Below are positions 41,362 to 49,585 of a stretch of 64,000 bases of DNA, in pieces (positions within the stretch are counted from its first letter, which is position 1; every line of letters starts with the position of its first letter). The position numbers and the translations under genes are program-made. The stretch spans positions 2,294,001 through 2,358,000 of the forward strand of contig NZ_CP151637.1 in NCBI RefSeq assembly GCF_038397755.1, in the 5' to 3' direction. The notes beneath the pieces are model-generated. The model saw only the letters and a program-made list of their open reading frames with translations, was not told the DNA's origin and made no database searches. This DNA comes from Microbacterium sp. LWH7-1.2. Its GTDB lineage: Bacteria > Actinomycetota > Actinomycetes > Actinomycetales > Microbacteriaceae.

Positions 41362-42792
41362 GTGGGCACGACCGTCTTCGAACGACAGCGGCCGGCAGCA
41401 TCCGTCGTCCAGCACGCCCTCGCCGAGACGAGGCACTCGGTGTTCTGGCGCGACGACCTTCCCGACAGCCTCCTGCCCGATCGACCCGCGCTCGTCGGCA
41501 CGCACCGCGCCGACCTGGTCGTCGTCGGCGGCGGCTACACCGGGCTGTGGACGGCGCTCCTCGCCACCGAGCGCGACCCTGATGCGAAGGTCGTCGTCGT
41601 CGAGGCGCAGCGTGTCGGGTGGGCGGCGTCCGGTCGCAACGGCGGCTTCTGCGAGGCCAGCCTCACCCACGGCCACGAGAACGGCATGGCCCGCTGGCCC
41701 AAGGAGATGCCTGCTCTCGACCGCCTGGGGCATGAGAACCTCGATGCGATCGAGGCGTCCGAGGCCCGCTTCGGCATGGACTTCCAGTTCGAACGCACGG
41801 GACAGCTTGCTCCCGCCGTCGAGCCGCACCAGGTGGAGTGGCTGAAGGAGTGGGCCGCCGAGGGCGAGGAGGGCGTGGTCTATCTCGATCAGGCCGAAGC
41901 CCAGGCATCCGTCCACTCCCCCACGTACCTCGCCGCGGTCTGGGAGAAGAACGCGTGCGGCATGGTCCACCCCGCGCGAATGGCCGCCGAGCTCGCTCGC
42001 GTCTGCGAGGAGCGCGGCGTCGTGATCTTCGAGCGCTCGCACGTCACCGGGCTCGACACGAGCGGACCCGGTGTGGTCGTGATCACCCCCGACGGGCGGG
42101 TGGAGGCGTCCCGTGCCGCGCTCGGCACGAACGTCTTCCCGTCGCTCATCAAGCGCAACCGGCTCATGACGGTCCCCGTCTACGACTACGTGCTCATGAC
42201 GGAGCCGCTCACCGGCGCCCAGCTCGACTCGATCGGCTGGCAGGACCGCCAGGGCATCGGCGACATGGCGAACCAGTTCCACTACTACCGGATCACCAAG
42301 GACAACCGGATCCTGTTCGGCGGCTACGACGCGATCTACCGGTACGGCCGCAAGATGAACGCCGAGTACGAGAACCGGCCTGAGACCTGGGCCAAGCTCG
42401 CGAGTCACTTCTTCACCACCTTCCCGCAGCTCGAAGGGCTGCGCTTCACGCATGAGTGGGCGGGCGCGATCGACACCTCGACCCAGTTCACGGCGTTCTT
42501 CGGCACCGCCCGGGACCGCCGGGTCGCGTACGCGGCCGGTTTCACGGGACTCGGTGTCGGATCGACCCGCTTCGCCGGCGAGGTCATGCTGGATCTGCTC
42601 GACGGCGTGAAGAACGAACGCACCGAGCTCGAGATGGTCCGCAAGCGGCCGCTCCCGTTCCCGCCCGAGCCCGCCGCGTCGATGGGCATCAACGCGACCC
42701 GCTGGTCGCTCGACCGCGCCGACCACAACAAGGGCAAGCGCAACTTCCTGCTGAAGACGCTCGATGCGCTGGGCCTGGGATTCGACTCGTGA
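41362..42792 (+). CDS. FAD-dependent amine oxidoreductase (PuuB/DAO family)
   Basis: A 476-residue flavoprotein starting at GTG. The dinucleotide loop is VVGGGYTGLWTA (56-61 for GxGxxG), followed by VVVVEAQRVGWAASGRNGGF, the signature of the gamma-glutamylputrescine oxidase and related DAO enzymes. The C-terminal GFTGLGVGSTRFAGEV closes the FAD site. Members oxidise primary or secondary amines to aldehydes or imines with release of H2O2 or reduction of an acceptor. It probably oxidises the amine imported by the adjacent transporter. A cupin gene overlaps its stop by 4 bp. Confidence 0.9.
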   Translation: MGTTVFERQRPAASVVQHALAETRHSVFWRDDLPDSLLPDRPALVGTHRADLVVVGGGYTGLWTALLATERDPDAKVVVVEAQRVGWAASGRNGGFCEASLTHGHENGMARWPKEMPALDRLGHENLDAIEASEARFGMDFQFERTGQLAPAVEPHQVEWLKEWAAEGEEGVVYLDQAEAQASVHSPTYLAAVWEKNACGMVHPARMAAELARVCEERGVVIFERSHVTGLDTSGPGVVVITPDGRVEASRAALGTNVFPSLIKRNRLMTVPVYDYVLMTEPLTGAQLDSIGWQDRQGIGDMANQFHYYRITKDNRILFGGYDAIYRYGRKMNAEYENRPETWAKLASHFFTTFPQLEGLRFTHEWAGAIDTSTQFTAFFGTARDRRVAYAAGFTGLGVGSTRFAGEVMLDLLDGVKNERTELEMVRKRPLPFPPEPAASMGINATRWSLDRADHNKGKRNFLLKTLDALGLGFDS

Positions 42793-43130
42793 AGCCCGCA
42801 ATCGTGACGGATGCCGCGTCCCTCGCGCTCGAGTGCGAACCGCTCCGCGCCGACCAGGTGGTCGACGGCTCGCCCGCCACCGGGTTCGCCCAGCTCGGGG
42901 AGTTCGGCGGCGCCGAGATCGGCGTGTGGGAGCACACCCCGGGCGCGTCGAGCGACGTCGAAGCGGACGAGGTCTTCGTCGTGCTCTCGGGCTCGGCGAC
43001 GGTGTCGTTCGACGATCCCGCGCTCGAGCCGATCGAGCTCCGCGCAGGGTCGGTGGCACGCCTGACGGCGGGCATGCGCACGGTGTGGACGGTGCGCGAG
43101 ACGCTCCGCAAGGTCTACATCACGGGCTGA
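42789..43130 (+). CDS. Small cupin-domain protein
   Basis: A 113-residue single cupin of the DUF861/EutQ-like type, starting at GTG in a GTGA overlap with the oxidase gene. Cupin motif 1 is GVWEHTPGASSDVEADEVFVVLSG, with Glu and His in metal-ligand positions; motif 2 is LRAGSVARLTAGMRTVW. Proteins like this commonly follow PuuB-like oxidases in actinobacteria. The role is unknown; binding of a reactive imine or aldehyde is one possibility. Confidence 0.85.
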   Translation: MKPAIVTDAASLALECEPLRADQVVDGSPATGFAQLGEFGGAEIGVWEHTPGASSDVEADEVFVVLSGSATVSFDDPALEPIELRAGSVARLTAGMRTVWTVRETLRKVYITG

Positions 43131-43135
43131 GCCCT

Positions 43136-44797
43136 TCAGCGTCCTGCCGACCTCCGTACCAGCAGCGCCAGGTGCAGCGCGGTCTGGGTCTCGCCGTCGT
43201 CGAGATCGGCGCCGAGCAGCTCCTCGATGAGGGCGATCCGCTGATAGAACACCGACCGGGACAGGTGGGACGCGCCGGCCGCCGCCGTGCGGTTGCCCGG
43301 GTGAGCGAGCATCGCCTCGAGAACGTCGAGCAGGTCGCCCGAGCGAGACAGGTCGTAGGAGATCAGCGGTGCCAGCATCCGCTCGCCGTGCTCGAGCACG
43401 CGGTGGTCGTCGCGCAGGGCGGTCACCAGCTGCACGAGCGGGCGGTTCTCGGCGCGCCGCAGGTGCGGACCGCGTCCTGGGCGACGCCGTCGGCCGCCAG
43501 CGAGATCCACCGCCTCGTGCACCGAGGCGAGCGCCGCATCGATGCCTTCCGCGCCGCGCCCCACCGACACCGTGACGCGCTCCACGTCGCCGGCGTCGAC
43601 GAGCGCGCGCACGAATTCGACCACAGCGGCATCGTCGAACACGGCGTCGGGCGGCAGCGAGACCAGCATCGTCGCCGCAGGGGCGGCGACGCCCGCCGGC
43701 GCCGAGCCCGCCAGCGCGCGCCCTCGCAGGGTGCGAGCTGCCACATCCGCTCGCTCCGCCGCGACCGGCGCTCCCGACACGACCAGCCCGTACAGCTTGG
43801 CTCCTCGTAACGGAAGGCCGGCGGCCTCGAGACGAGCGGCAGCGCCGCCGACCCCGGCGAAGCGGCCGGCGAGCAGTCCATCCACCAGACGCCGCCGGCC
43901 GATACGCGCCCACTCGTCGGCATCGCCGTCCGCGAGCCGGCCGACCGCGAGGGCGATCGCACCCTGCTCGAGCACGGCAGTGCGCCCGGCGGCGTGCTCC
44001 GGTCCGGGCAGTGCGATGAGATTCCCCCAACGGATGCCGCGCGCCTCGACCGGGACGATCAGCCAGTCGTCCGCACCGGCCGGGATGTCGCGCTCGCGGC
44101 GCTGCTCCGAGCGCCGGTGTGCGGAGCGCGACCGCAGCTCCCACTCGGTGAAGAGCTCCTCCTCCATCGCGAGGGGGACCTCGGCGGCCACGACCTCGTA
44201 GCCCAGGTTCTCGAGCACGATGGGCGCGCCGAGCGTCTGCGCGAGCTGGTGGACGATGAAGTCCGCGGGCGATCCGCGCAGCACCAGGGCCGTGAAGCGC
44301 TCGCGCACCTCGTCGCGGGCGCGCAGCGCGTCGGTCTGCCCCGTGATGATGCGACTGTGGACGGCCTCGGTGACCGTCACGAACTTGAGCTCGCGGTGGA
44401 GCACGACGAGGGCGAGGCCGCGTTCGCGAGCGGCCTCGACGACCACCGCGGGGACGTAGCGATAGTGCGTGCCCAGCTCGAGCACGAGGCCGGAGAGTCC
44501 TGCGTCAGCGAGCTCGTCGATGAACCGACGCAGCTCGCCGGGCTCGACCGGCCACGACGAGCCGGTCGACAGCAGCAGTTCGCCGCCGTTGAGCAGCCGC
44601 GCGACGCCCGCGCTGTCGGACACGTGCAGCCATCGCACGCGCGCATCGAGCGCGTCGTCGCCGACGAGCACTTCGGGGACACCCTGCGCGACCGCGTCGA
44701 GCGCGATCACTTCGCGCACGGTCGGGAGGATCTCATCTGCGGATCGATCTGCCGGACGATCCGTGTGGATCGTCCGATCTTCGCGACGGTCGGGCAC
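43136..44797 (-). CDS. PucR-family transcriptional regulator
   Basis: A 553-residue regulator. The N-terminal PucR domain starts at TVREVIALDAVAQG and includes VRWLHVSDSAGVARLLNGGELLLSTG; the middle (about 270-430) is the variable GGDEF-like region; the C-terminal helix-turn-helix is HPGNRTAAAGASHLSRSVFYQRI. Relatives control purine, polyamine and ureide catabolism. GTG 44797 with GAAGAGG was chosen, but then a perfect 24-bp palindrome lies in codons 8-15. GTG 44719 (527 residues) would leave that palindrome in the promoter. It is divergent from the dehydrogenase/aminotransferase pair. Confidence 0.88.
   Translation of the reverse strand: MPDRREDRTIHTDRPADRSADEILPTVREVIALDAVAQGVPEVLVGDDALDARVRWLHVSDSAGVARLLNGGELLLSTGSSWPVEPGELRRFIDELADAGLSGLVLELGTHYRYVPAVVVEAARERGLALVVLHRELKFVTVTEAVHSRIITGQTDALRARDEVRERFTALVLRGSPADFIVHQLAQTLGAPIVLENLGYEVVAAEVPLAMEEELFTEWELRSRSAHRRSEQRRERDIPAGADDWLIVPVEARGIRWGNLIALPGPEHAAGRTAVLEQGAIALAVGRLADGDADEWARIGRRRLVDGLLAGRFAGVGGAAARLEAAGLPLRGAKLYGLVVSGAPVAAERADVAARTLRGRALAGSAPAGVAAPAATMLVSLPPDAVFDDAAVVEFVRALVDAGDVERVTVSVGRGAEGIDAALASVHEAVDLAGGRRRRPGRGPHLRRAENRPLVQLVTALRDDHRVLEHGERMLAPLISYDLSRSGDLLDVLEAMLAHPGNRTAAAGASHLSRSVFYQRIALIEELLGADLDDGETQTALHLALLVRRSAGR
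44753..44776. promoter_or_regulatory. Perfect palindrome at the start of pucR
   Basis: CGGACGATCC-GTGT-GGATCGTCCG, arms of 10 bp with a 4-nt centre. It overlaps the first codons of the longer PucR reading frame or lies just before the shorter one. Its left side extends to CCGGACGATCCGT, which differs by one base from the half-site before the polyamine transport operon. A likely PucR autoregulatory operator. Confidence 0.6.
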
Positions 44798-44817
44798 CTT
44801 GGCCGCCTCTTCTTCTC

Positions 44818-44864
44818 TGACAGGCTGGGACCTGTCAAGCCTAGAGGATCGCCGCACGATCTGT
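44818..44864. promoter_or_regulatory. Operator region upstream of the second dehydrogenase gene
   Basis: TGACAGG-CTGGGA-CCTGTCA (44818-44837) is a perfect 7+6+7 inverted repeat. Fifteen bases later CCGCACGATCTGT (44852-44864) matches the 13-bp half-site at 36141-36153 in 12 positions. Both lie in the gap between divergent pucR and the dehydrogenase gene. AGAAGGAG precedes ATG 44888. Confidence 0.5.
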
Positions 44865-44887
44865 CCGACGCCGAGAAGGAGCCACTC

Positions 44888-46441
44888 ATGAGCATCACCG
44901 AGAGCACTGTCGCCACGACCGGCATGGATGCCGACGTCCGTGTCGTCTCGCATTGGATCGATGGGGCGGAGCGTGGGTCGTCGTCGGGTCGGACGGCGCC
45001 GGTGTTCAACCCGGCGACCGGTGTTGTGTCGGCGCGGGTGGCGTTGGCGGATGAGGTGGAGATCGGTGCGGCGATCGCGTCGGCCGAGGCCGGCTACCAG
45101 GTGTGGAGCCAGTACTCGATCGCGAGGCGGCAGAGCGTGGTGTTCGCGTTCCGGGAGATCCTGAACGCCCGCAAGCGGGAGTTGGCGGAGATCGTGACGG
45201 CGGAGCACGGCAAGGTGCTCTCGGACGCGATGGGGGAGATCCTGCGGGGTCAGGAGGTGGTGGAGCTGGCGTGCGGGTTCCCGCATCTGATCAAGGGCGC
45301 GTTCAGTGAGAACGCGTCGACCGGGATCGATGTGTACTCGCTGAAGCAGCCGCTCGGGGTGGTAGGGGTGATCAGCCCGTTCAACTTCCCGGTGATGGTG
45401 CCGTTGTGGTTCGTGCCGATCGCGATCGCCGCGGGCAACGCGGTGGTCCTCAAGCCCAGTGAGAAGGACCCGTCGGCGGCGTTGTGGCTGGCCGCGGCGT
45501 GGCAGGAAGCGGGCCTGCCGGACGGGGTGTTCACGGTGCTGCAGGGCGACAAGCTCGCCGTGGACGGGCTGCTCACCAGCCCGGTGGTGCAGTCGATCAG
45601 CTTCGTCGGGTCCACCCCGATCGCGCAGTACATCTACGAGACCGCGTCGAAGCATGGCAAGCGGGTGCAGGCGCTGGGTGGTGCGAAGAACCACATGCTG
45701 GTGCTCCCCGACGCCGATCTGGACCTGGTCGCCGACCAGGCCGTGAACGCCGGGTACGGTGCCGCCGGGGAACGCTGCATGGCCATCTCGGTCGTGCTCG
45801 CCGTGGAACCGGTCGCCGACGACCTCATCGGCAAGATCACCGACCGCATCAGCCGGCTCACGATCGGCAACGGGGCGGGGGTGGACGGTGTCGAGCCCGA
45901 CATGGGACCGCTGATCACCGACCTCCACCGGAACAAGGTCTCCGAGTATGTCGACATCGCCGAAGCCGATGGCGCCACCATCGTCGTCGACGGCCGCGAC
46001 TGCACGGTGGCCGGGCACGAGGACGGGTTCTTCTTCGGCCCCACCCTGATCGACGACATCCCCACCACCAGCAAGGCGTACCGGGAGGAGATCTTCGGAC
46101 CGGTGCTGTCCGTGGTCCGCGTGCAGTCCTACGACGAGGGGCTGGAGCTGATCAACTCCGGCCGGTTCGGCAACGGCACCGCGATCTTCACCAACGACGG
46201 CGGCGCGGCCCGCCGGTTCCAGAACGAGGTGCAGGTCGGCATGATCGGCATCAACGTGCCCATCCCCGTCCCGGTCGCGTACCACTCCTTCGGCGGCTGG
46301 AAGGCCTCCCTGTTCGGCGACGCGAAAGCCTACGGCGTCCACGGCTTCGACTTCTTCACCCGCGAGAAAACCATCACCAGCCGCTGGGCCGACCCCGCCA
46401 GCCACGGCGGCATCAACCTCGGCTTCCCCCAGAACAACTGA
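44888..46441 (+). CDS. CoA-acylating semialdehyde dehydrogenase (MmsA paralogue)
   Basis: A 517-residue paralogue of the enzyme encoded at 14360-15877, with long identical runs (GGAKNHMLVLPDADLDL). The catalytic Cys is C297 in GAAGERCMAIS. The 12-residue longer N terminus is the main difference. In this cluster it may take the aldehyde formed from an imported amine, possibly 3-oxopropanoate via beta-alanine. The 5' half uses many NNG/NNT codons such as TTG, GGT and GAT, unlike neighbouring genes, which hints at a different origin. It forms an operon with the aminotransferase gene. Confidence 0.88.
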   Translation: MSITESTVATTGMDADVRVVSHWIDGAERGSSSGRTAPVFNPATGVVSARVALADEVEIGAAIASAEAGYQVWSQYSIARRQSVVFAFREILNARKRELAEIVTAEHGKVLSDAMGEILRGQEVVELACGFPHLIKGAFSENASTGIDVYSLKQPLGVVGVISPFNFPVMVPLWFVPIAIAAGNAVVLKPSEKDPSAALWLAAAWQEAGLPDGVFTVLQGDKLAVDGLLTSPVVQSISFVGSTPIAQYIYETASKHGKRVQALGGAKNHMLVLPDADLDLVADQAVNAGYGAAGERCMAISVVLAVEPVADDLIGKITDRISRLTIGNGAGVDGVEPDMGPLITDLHRNKVSEYVDIAEADGATIVVDGRDCTVAGHEDGFFFGPTLIDDIPTTSKAYREEIFGPVLSVVRVQSYDEGLELINSGRFGNGTAIFTNDGGAARRFQNEVQVGMIGINVPIPVPVAYHSFGGWKASLFGDAKAYGVHGFDFFTREKTITSRWADPASHGGINLGFPQNN

Positions 46442-46473
46442 CCCGACCCTCGATCCTGAGAGGACTCCCCCGC

Positions 46474-47862
46474 ATGACAGACACACTCGCTCTCATCGAC
46501 GCCTCCCGCGCGCTCCCCGACCCCGAAGGCGACGCCCGCGTGCGCGCGGACGACCGCGGCCACGTCTTCCACTCGTGGAGCGCGCAGGCGCTCATCGATC
46601 CGCTGCCCATCGCGGCGGGCGAAGGGTCGACGTTCTGGGACTACAGCGGCACCGCCTACCTCGACTTCAGCTCGCAGTTGGTGAACCTCAACCTCGGGCA
46701 TCAGCATCCGGATCTCGTCCGCGCCATTCAGGACCAGGCCGGCCGTCTCGCGACGATCCAGCCGTCCATGGCGAACGACGTGCGCGGCGAGCTGGCCCGG
46801 CGCATCGCAGAGGTCGCGGGCGACGGGTTCGAGAAGGTGTTCTTCACGAACGGCGGCGCCGACGCCAACGAGAACGCCGTGCGCATGGCGCGCCTCGTGA
46901 CCGGCCGTCGCAAGGTGCTGTCGATGTACCGCAGCTACCACGGCAACACCACGACCGCGATCTCGCTGACCGGCGACCCGCGCCGCTGGCCGAACGAGCC
47001 GGCCGACGGCTCGACCGCGAAGTTCTTCGGCCCCTACCCGTACCGTTCGGCGTTCCACTCGTCGAGCGTCGAGGAGGAGACGCAGCGGGCGCTCGAGCAC
47101 CTCGAGCAGACCGTCGTGCTCGAGGGTGCGACGACGATCGCGGCGATCATCATCGAGACGATCGTCGGCACCAACGGTGTGCTCGTGCCGCCGCCCGGGT
47201 ACCTCGCCGGTGTGCGCGAGCTCTGCGACCGCTACGGCATCGTGTACATCGCCGACGAGGTCATGGTCGGGTTCGGCCGGGTGGGCGAATGGTTCGCGTT
47301 CCAGGCGTTCGACCTGCAGCCCGACCTGATCACGTTCGCGAAGGGCGTGAACTCGGGTTACGTGCCGCTCGGCGGCGTCGTGATCTCGGATCGCATCGCG
47401 TCCCACTTCGACACCGTGTCGTTCCCCGGCGGGCTCACGTACTCGGGCCACCCGCTCGCGTGCGCGGCGGGCGTCGCCACGTTCGAGGTGTTCGAGCGCG
47501 ACGGCATCCTCGAGCGCGTGCGCGACCTCGGTTCGCGGGTCGTCGAACCGCGCCTGCGCGACCTCGCGTCGCGGCATCCGTCCATCGGCGATGTGCGGGG
47601 AATGGGCCTCTTCTGGGCGATCGAGCTCGTCAAGGACCGCGAGACCCGCGAGCAGCTCGTGCCGTTCAACGCGAGCGGAACGGATGCCGCACCCATCACC
47701 GCGGTCGCCGCGGCGTGCAAGCGCGACGGCCTGTGGCCCTTCACGCACTTCAACCGCGTGCACGTGGCGCCTCCGCTCGTGATCACCGAGGACGAACTCG
47801 TGCGCGGCATCGACATCATCGACCGTGCCCTCTCAGCCGCCGACGAGTACGTCACGCGCTGA
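46474..47862 (+). CDS. Class III aminotransferase (paralogue of the 12997 gene product)
   Basis: A 462-residue PLP transaminase. D261 (IADEVMVGFGRVG) and Schiff-base K290 (TFAKGVNSGYVPLGG) are conserved, as are GGADANENA and MYRSYHGNTT. It differs from the first paralogue by a longer N terminus and insertions near 175-185 and 375-385. Substrates are probably omega-amino acids or polyamine-derived amines. The dehydrogenase gene lies 32 nt upstream, so the pair repeats the two-enzyme module of the first cluster, with gene order reversed. Confidence 0.87.
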   Translation: MTDTLALIDASRALPDPEGDARVRADDRGHVFHSWSAQALIDPLPIAAGEGSTFWDYSGTAYLDFSSQLVNLNLGHQHPDLVRAIQDQAGRLATIQPSMANDVRGELARRIAEVAGDGFEKVFFTNGGADANENAVRMARLVTGRRKVLSMYRSYHGNTTTAISLTGDPRRWPNEPADGSTAKFFGPYPYRSAFHSSSVEEETQRALEHLEQTVVLEGATTIAAIIIETIVGTNGVLVPPPGYLAGVRELCDRYGIVYIADEVMVGFGRVGEWFAFQAFDLQPDLITFAKGVNSGYVPLGGVVISDRIASHFDTVSFPGGLTYSGHPLACAAGVATFEVFERDGILERVRDLGSRVVEPRLRDLASRHPSIGDVRGMGLFWAIELVKDRETREQLVPFNASGTDAAPITAVAAACKRDGLWPFTHFNRVHVAPPLVITEDELVRGIDIIDRALSAADEYVTR

Positions 47863-47877
47863 TCAGCGCCCCTTTCC

Positions 47878-47906
47878 GACCCCGCGTCCACCGAGGACGC
47901 GGGGTC
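47878..47906 (+). terminator. Hairpin terminator after the aminotransferase gene
   Basis: GACCCCGCGTCC (47878-47889) and GGACGCGGGGTC (47895-47906) form a perfect 12-bp GC stem with a 5-nt loop, 15 nt after the stop codon. No T tract follows. Confidence 0.75.
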
Positions 47907-48008
47907 GTCACGCGCCCGAGACCGAATCGTTCCGATGCGCGGGAATGAATCACCCCGGCCCACCGTTATTCCTGTACTCAGCACCATGTGCTGCTCCAGG
48001 AGGGGAAC

Positions 48009-48416
48009 GTGGGCAAGAACTACATCGACATCGAGAACGACCAGGGCGAGACGCTGCGCTACCGCAAGCACGTCAATGGTCGTGGCCTCATCGCGCATGG
48101 AGCGAAGGTGCACCCGAGCGCCATCGTCGAAGCGGGGGCGTATGTCGAACCGGGCGTGCAGATCGCCGCAGGCGCGCACGTCGGCCGTGGCGTGTGGGTC
48201 GAGACGGATGCCGTCATCGGGCCCGACGCCGAGATCGCACCGCATGCCCACATCGGGCCGCGCGCAGCCATCGGCCCGCGCGCCAAGATCGGGGTGCGCA
48301 CCCAGGTGGGGCACGACGCCCGTGTGGCCGGAGGCTCGCTCATCGGCGACGACGAGACGATCGCCGACGGCGAGCGCGTCGCCACCGACAAGCGAGGGCT
48401 GCGCCTGGCCGCCTGA
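48009..48416 (+). CDS. Hexapeptide-repeat (left-handed beta-helix) protein
   Basis: A 135-residue protein starting at GTG behind AGGAGGGG. From about residue 38 it is a run of [LIV]-G-x4 hexapeptides: AHGAKVHPSAIVEAGAYVEPG, VQIAAGAHVG and so on, giving about nine to ten rungs of a left-handed beta-helix. Carbonic-anhydrase-like and acyltransferase-like proteins share this fold, but I see no clear zinc triad or acyl-CoA site. A structural or binding role is as likely as catalysis. GTG 47988 would add seven residues. Confidence 0.75.
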   Translation: MGKNYIDIENDQGETLRYRKHVNGRGLIAHGAKVHPSAIVEAGAYVEPGVQIAAGAHVGRGVWVETDAVIGPDAEIAPHAHIGPRAAIGPRAKIGVRTQVGHDARVAGGSLIGDDETIADGERVATDKRGLRLAA

Positions 48417-48481
48417 CGCCGTCGGCCTGACGCCCGCCCGACGCCCACACCAACGTCGGCCAGGGCTCCTCGAGGGCCGCA

Positions 48482-48513
48482 ACACGCGGAATGCGCGCGA
48501 CGAACCCGCGTGT
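48482..48513. terminator. Possible hairpin in the gap before the nuclease gene
   Basis: ACACGCGG (48482-48489) and CCGCGTGT (48506-48513) are complementary over 8 bp with a 16-nt loop, 66 nt after the hexapeptide gene. It may end that transcript. Confidence 0.35.
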
Positions 48514-48560
48514 CGTGGCACCGGAGGCGTCACGTCGTCGCCACCGCCTAGGCTCGCGTC

Positions 48561-49130
48561 GTGGTCAGACGCGTCGTCCTCGGCATCCTGGTGCTCGTCC
48601 TCGCGGGCACGGCGTACTGGTGGTTCATCGGGCGCGATGACGCCTCCGTGGAGGTCGCACCGACCGCGCCGGGCACTGCCGCCACGATGCCGGCGATCCC
48701 TGCCGACGCGTTCGAGATGACGGTCGAGAGCGTCCACGACGGTGACACGCTGCGCGCTCGCGTCGCGGTGCCGAACGCCGTCGTCGGCGATCTCGAGTCC
48801 ACGCGCGTGCGCCTTCTGGGAATCGACACCCCCGAGATCTCCCCCGAAGCCGACTGCTGGGGCGCGGAGGCGACGGCGAAGCTGACGTCGCTCGTCCCCG
48901 TGGGATCGACGATCTGGGTCGCCGCCGACGTCGAGGTGCACGACCAGTACGGCAGGACGCTCCTCTACATCTGGACGCCCGACGGCCGCTTCGTGAACGG
49001 CGAGCTCGTCGCGCAGGGCGACGCGCGAGTGGAGGTCTATTCGCCGAACCGGGCTGAGGAGTCGCTGCTGCGCTCGCTCGAGGCCGCGGCCGTCACCGCG
49101 GCTGCCGGGCAGTGGGGGGCGTGCGGCTGA
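48561..49130 (+). CDS. Thermonuclease-like (SNase) protein, membrane-anchored
   Basis: A 189-residue protein. One N-terminal hydrophobic segment (5-23, VVLGILVLVLAGTAYWW) can serve as signal anchor. The SNase domain (about 50-187) has DGDTLRARV, RVRLLGIDTPEI with the Arg/Asp of the active site, and QYGRTLLYIW with the second Arg; the family's catalytic Glu seems to be supplied by the PEISPEAD region. It should act outside the membrane on nucleic acids. TAGGCT ends 6 nt before the GTG, suggesting a leaderless transcript. Confidence 0.87.
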   Translation: MVRRVVLGILVLVLAGTAYWWFIGRDDASVEVAPTAPGTAATMPAIPADAFEMTVESVHDGDTLRARVAVPNAVVGDLESTRVRLLGIDTPEISPEADCWGAEATAKLTSLVPVGSTIWVAADVEVHDQYGRTLLYIWTPDGRFVNGELVAQGDARVEVYSPNRAEESLLRSLEAAAVTAAAGQWGACG

Positions 49131-49151
49131 GCCGTCGGGAGAACGCGCCGG

Positions 49152-49550
49152 TCAGGCGAACAGGAAGAGCACGAAGCCGATGAGCGGAAGCGTGCCCTGG
49201 ATGAGCGCGGGACGCAGGTATCGCAGCCCCGACGTCAGCAGCACGAGTGCGGCGGCGACCATCGAACCGAGGCTGAACAGCACCAGTGCGAGCCCCGCGG
49301 CAGCCATCGGCGAGCCGTCTGCACCGGCGTAGATCAGCACGAGCCCGATCACGACCCCGATGGCGAGGAACAGGTTGTAGAAGCCCTGGTTGTACGCCAT
49401 CGGCTTCGTCGTGTCGGCGGCCGCCTGATCTGCGACGCCGAACCGCTTCCAGATCTTCGGCTGCGTCCACTGGACGCTCTCCATCACGAAGATGTAGACG
49501 TGAAGAAGCGCTGCGAGCGCCGCGAAGACCGTAGCCACAATCGTCACCAT
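49152..49550 (-). CDS. DUF1304 family membrane protein
   Basis: A 132-residue protein with four membrane helices (about 3-24, 55-75, 82-106, 113-131). The family motif HVYIFVMESVQW near the first helix and FGVADQAAADTTKPMAYNQGFYN in the loop are diagnostic of DUF1304. Function unknown. It is divergent from the LysR-domain gene with only 35 nt between start codons. Confidence 0.88.
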   Translation of the reverse strand: MVTIVATVFAALAALLHVYIFVMESVQWTQPKIWKRFGVADQAAADTTKPMAYNQGFYNLFLAIGVVIGLVLIYAGADGSPMAAAGLALVLFSLGSMVAAALVLLTSGLRYLRPALIQGTLPLIGFVLFLFA

Positions 49551-49585
49551 GAGCGAACCATATCGCCCCGGCTACGCTGAACAGC

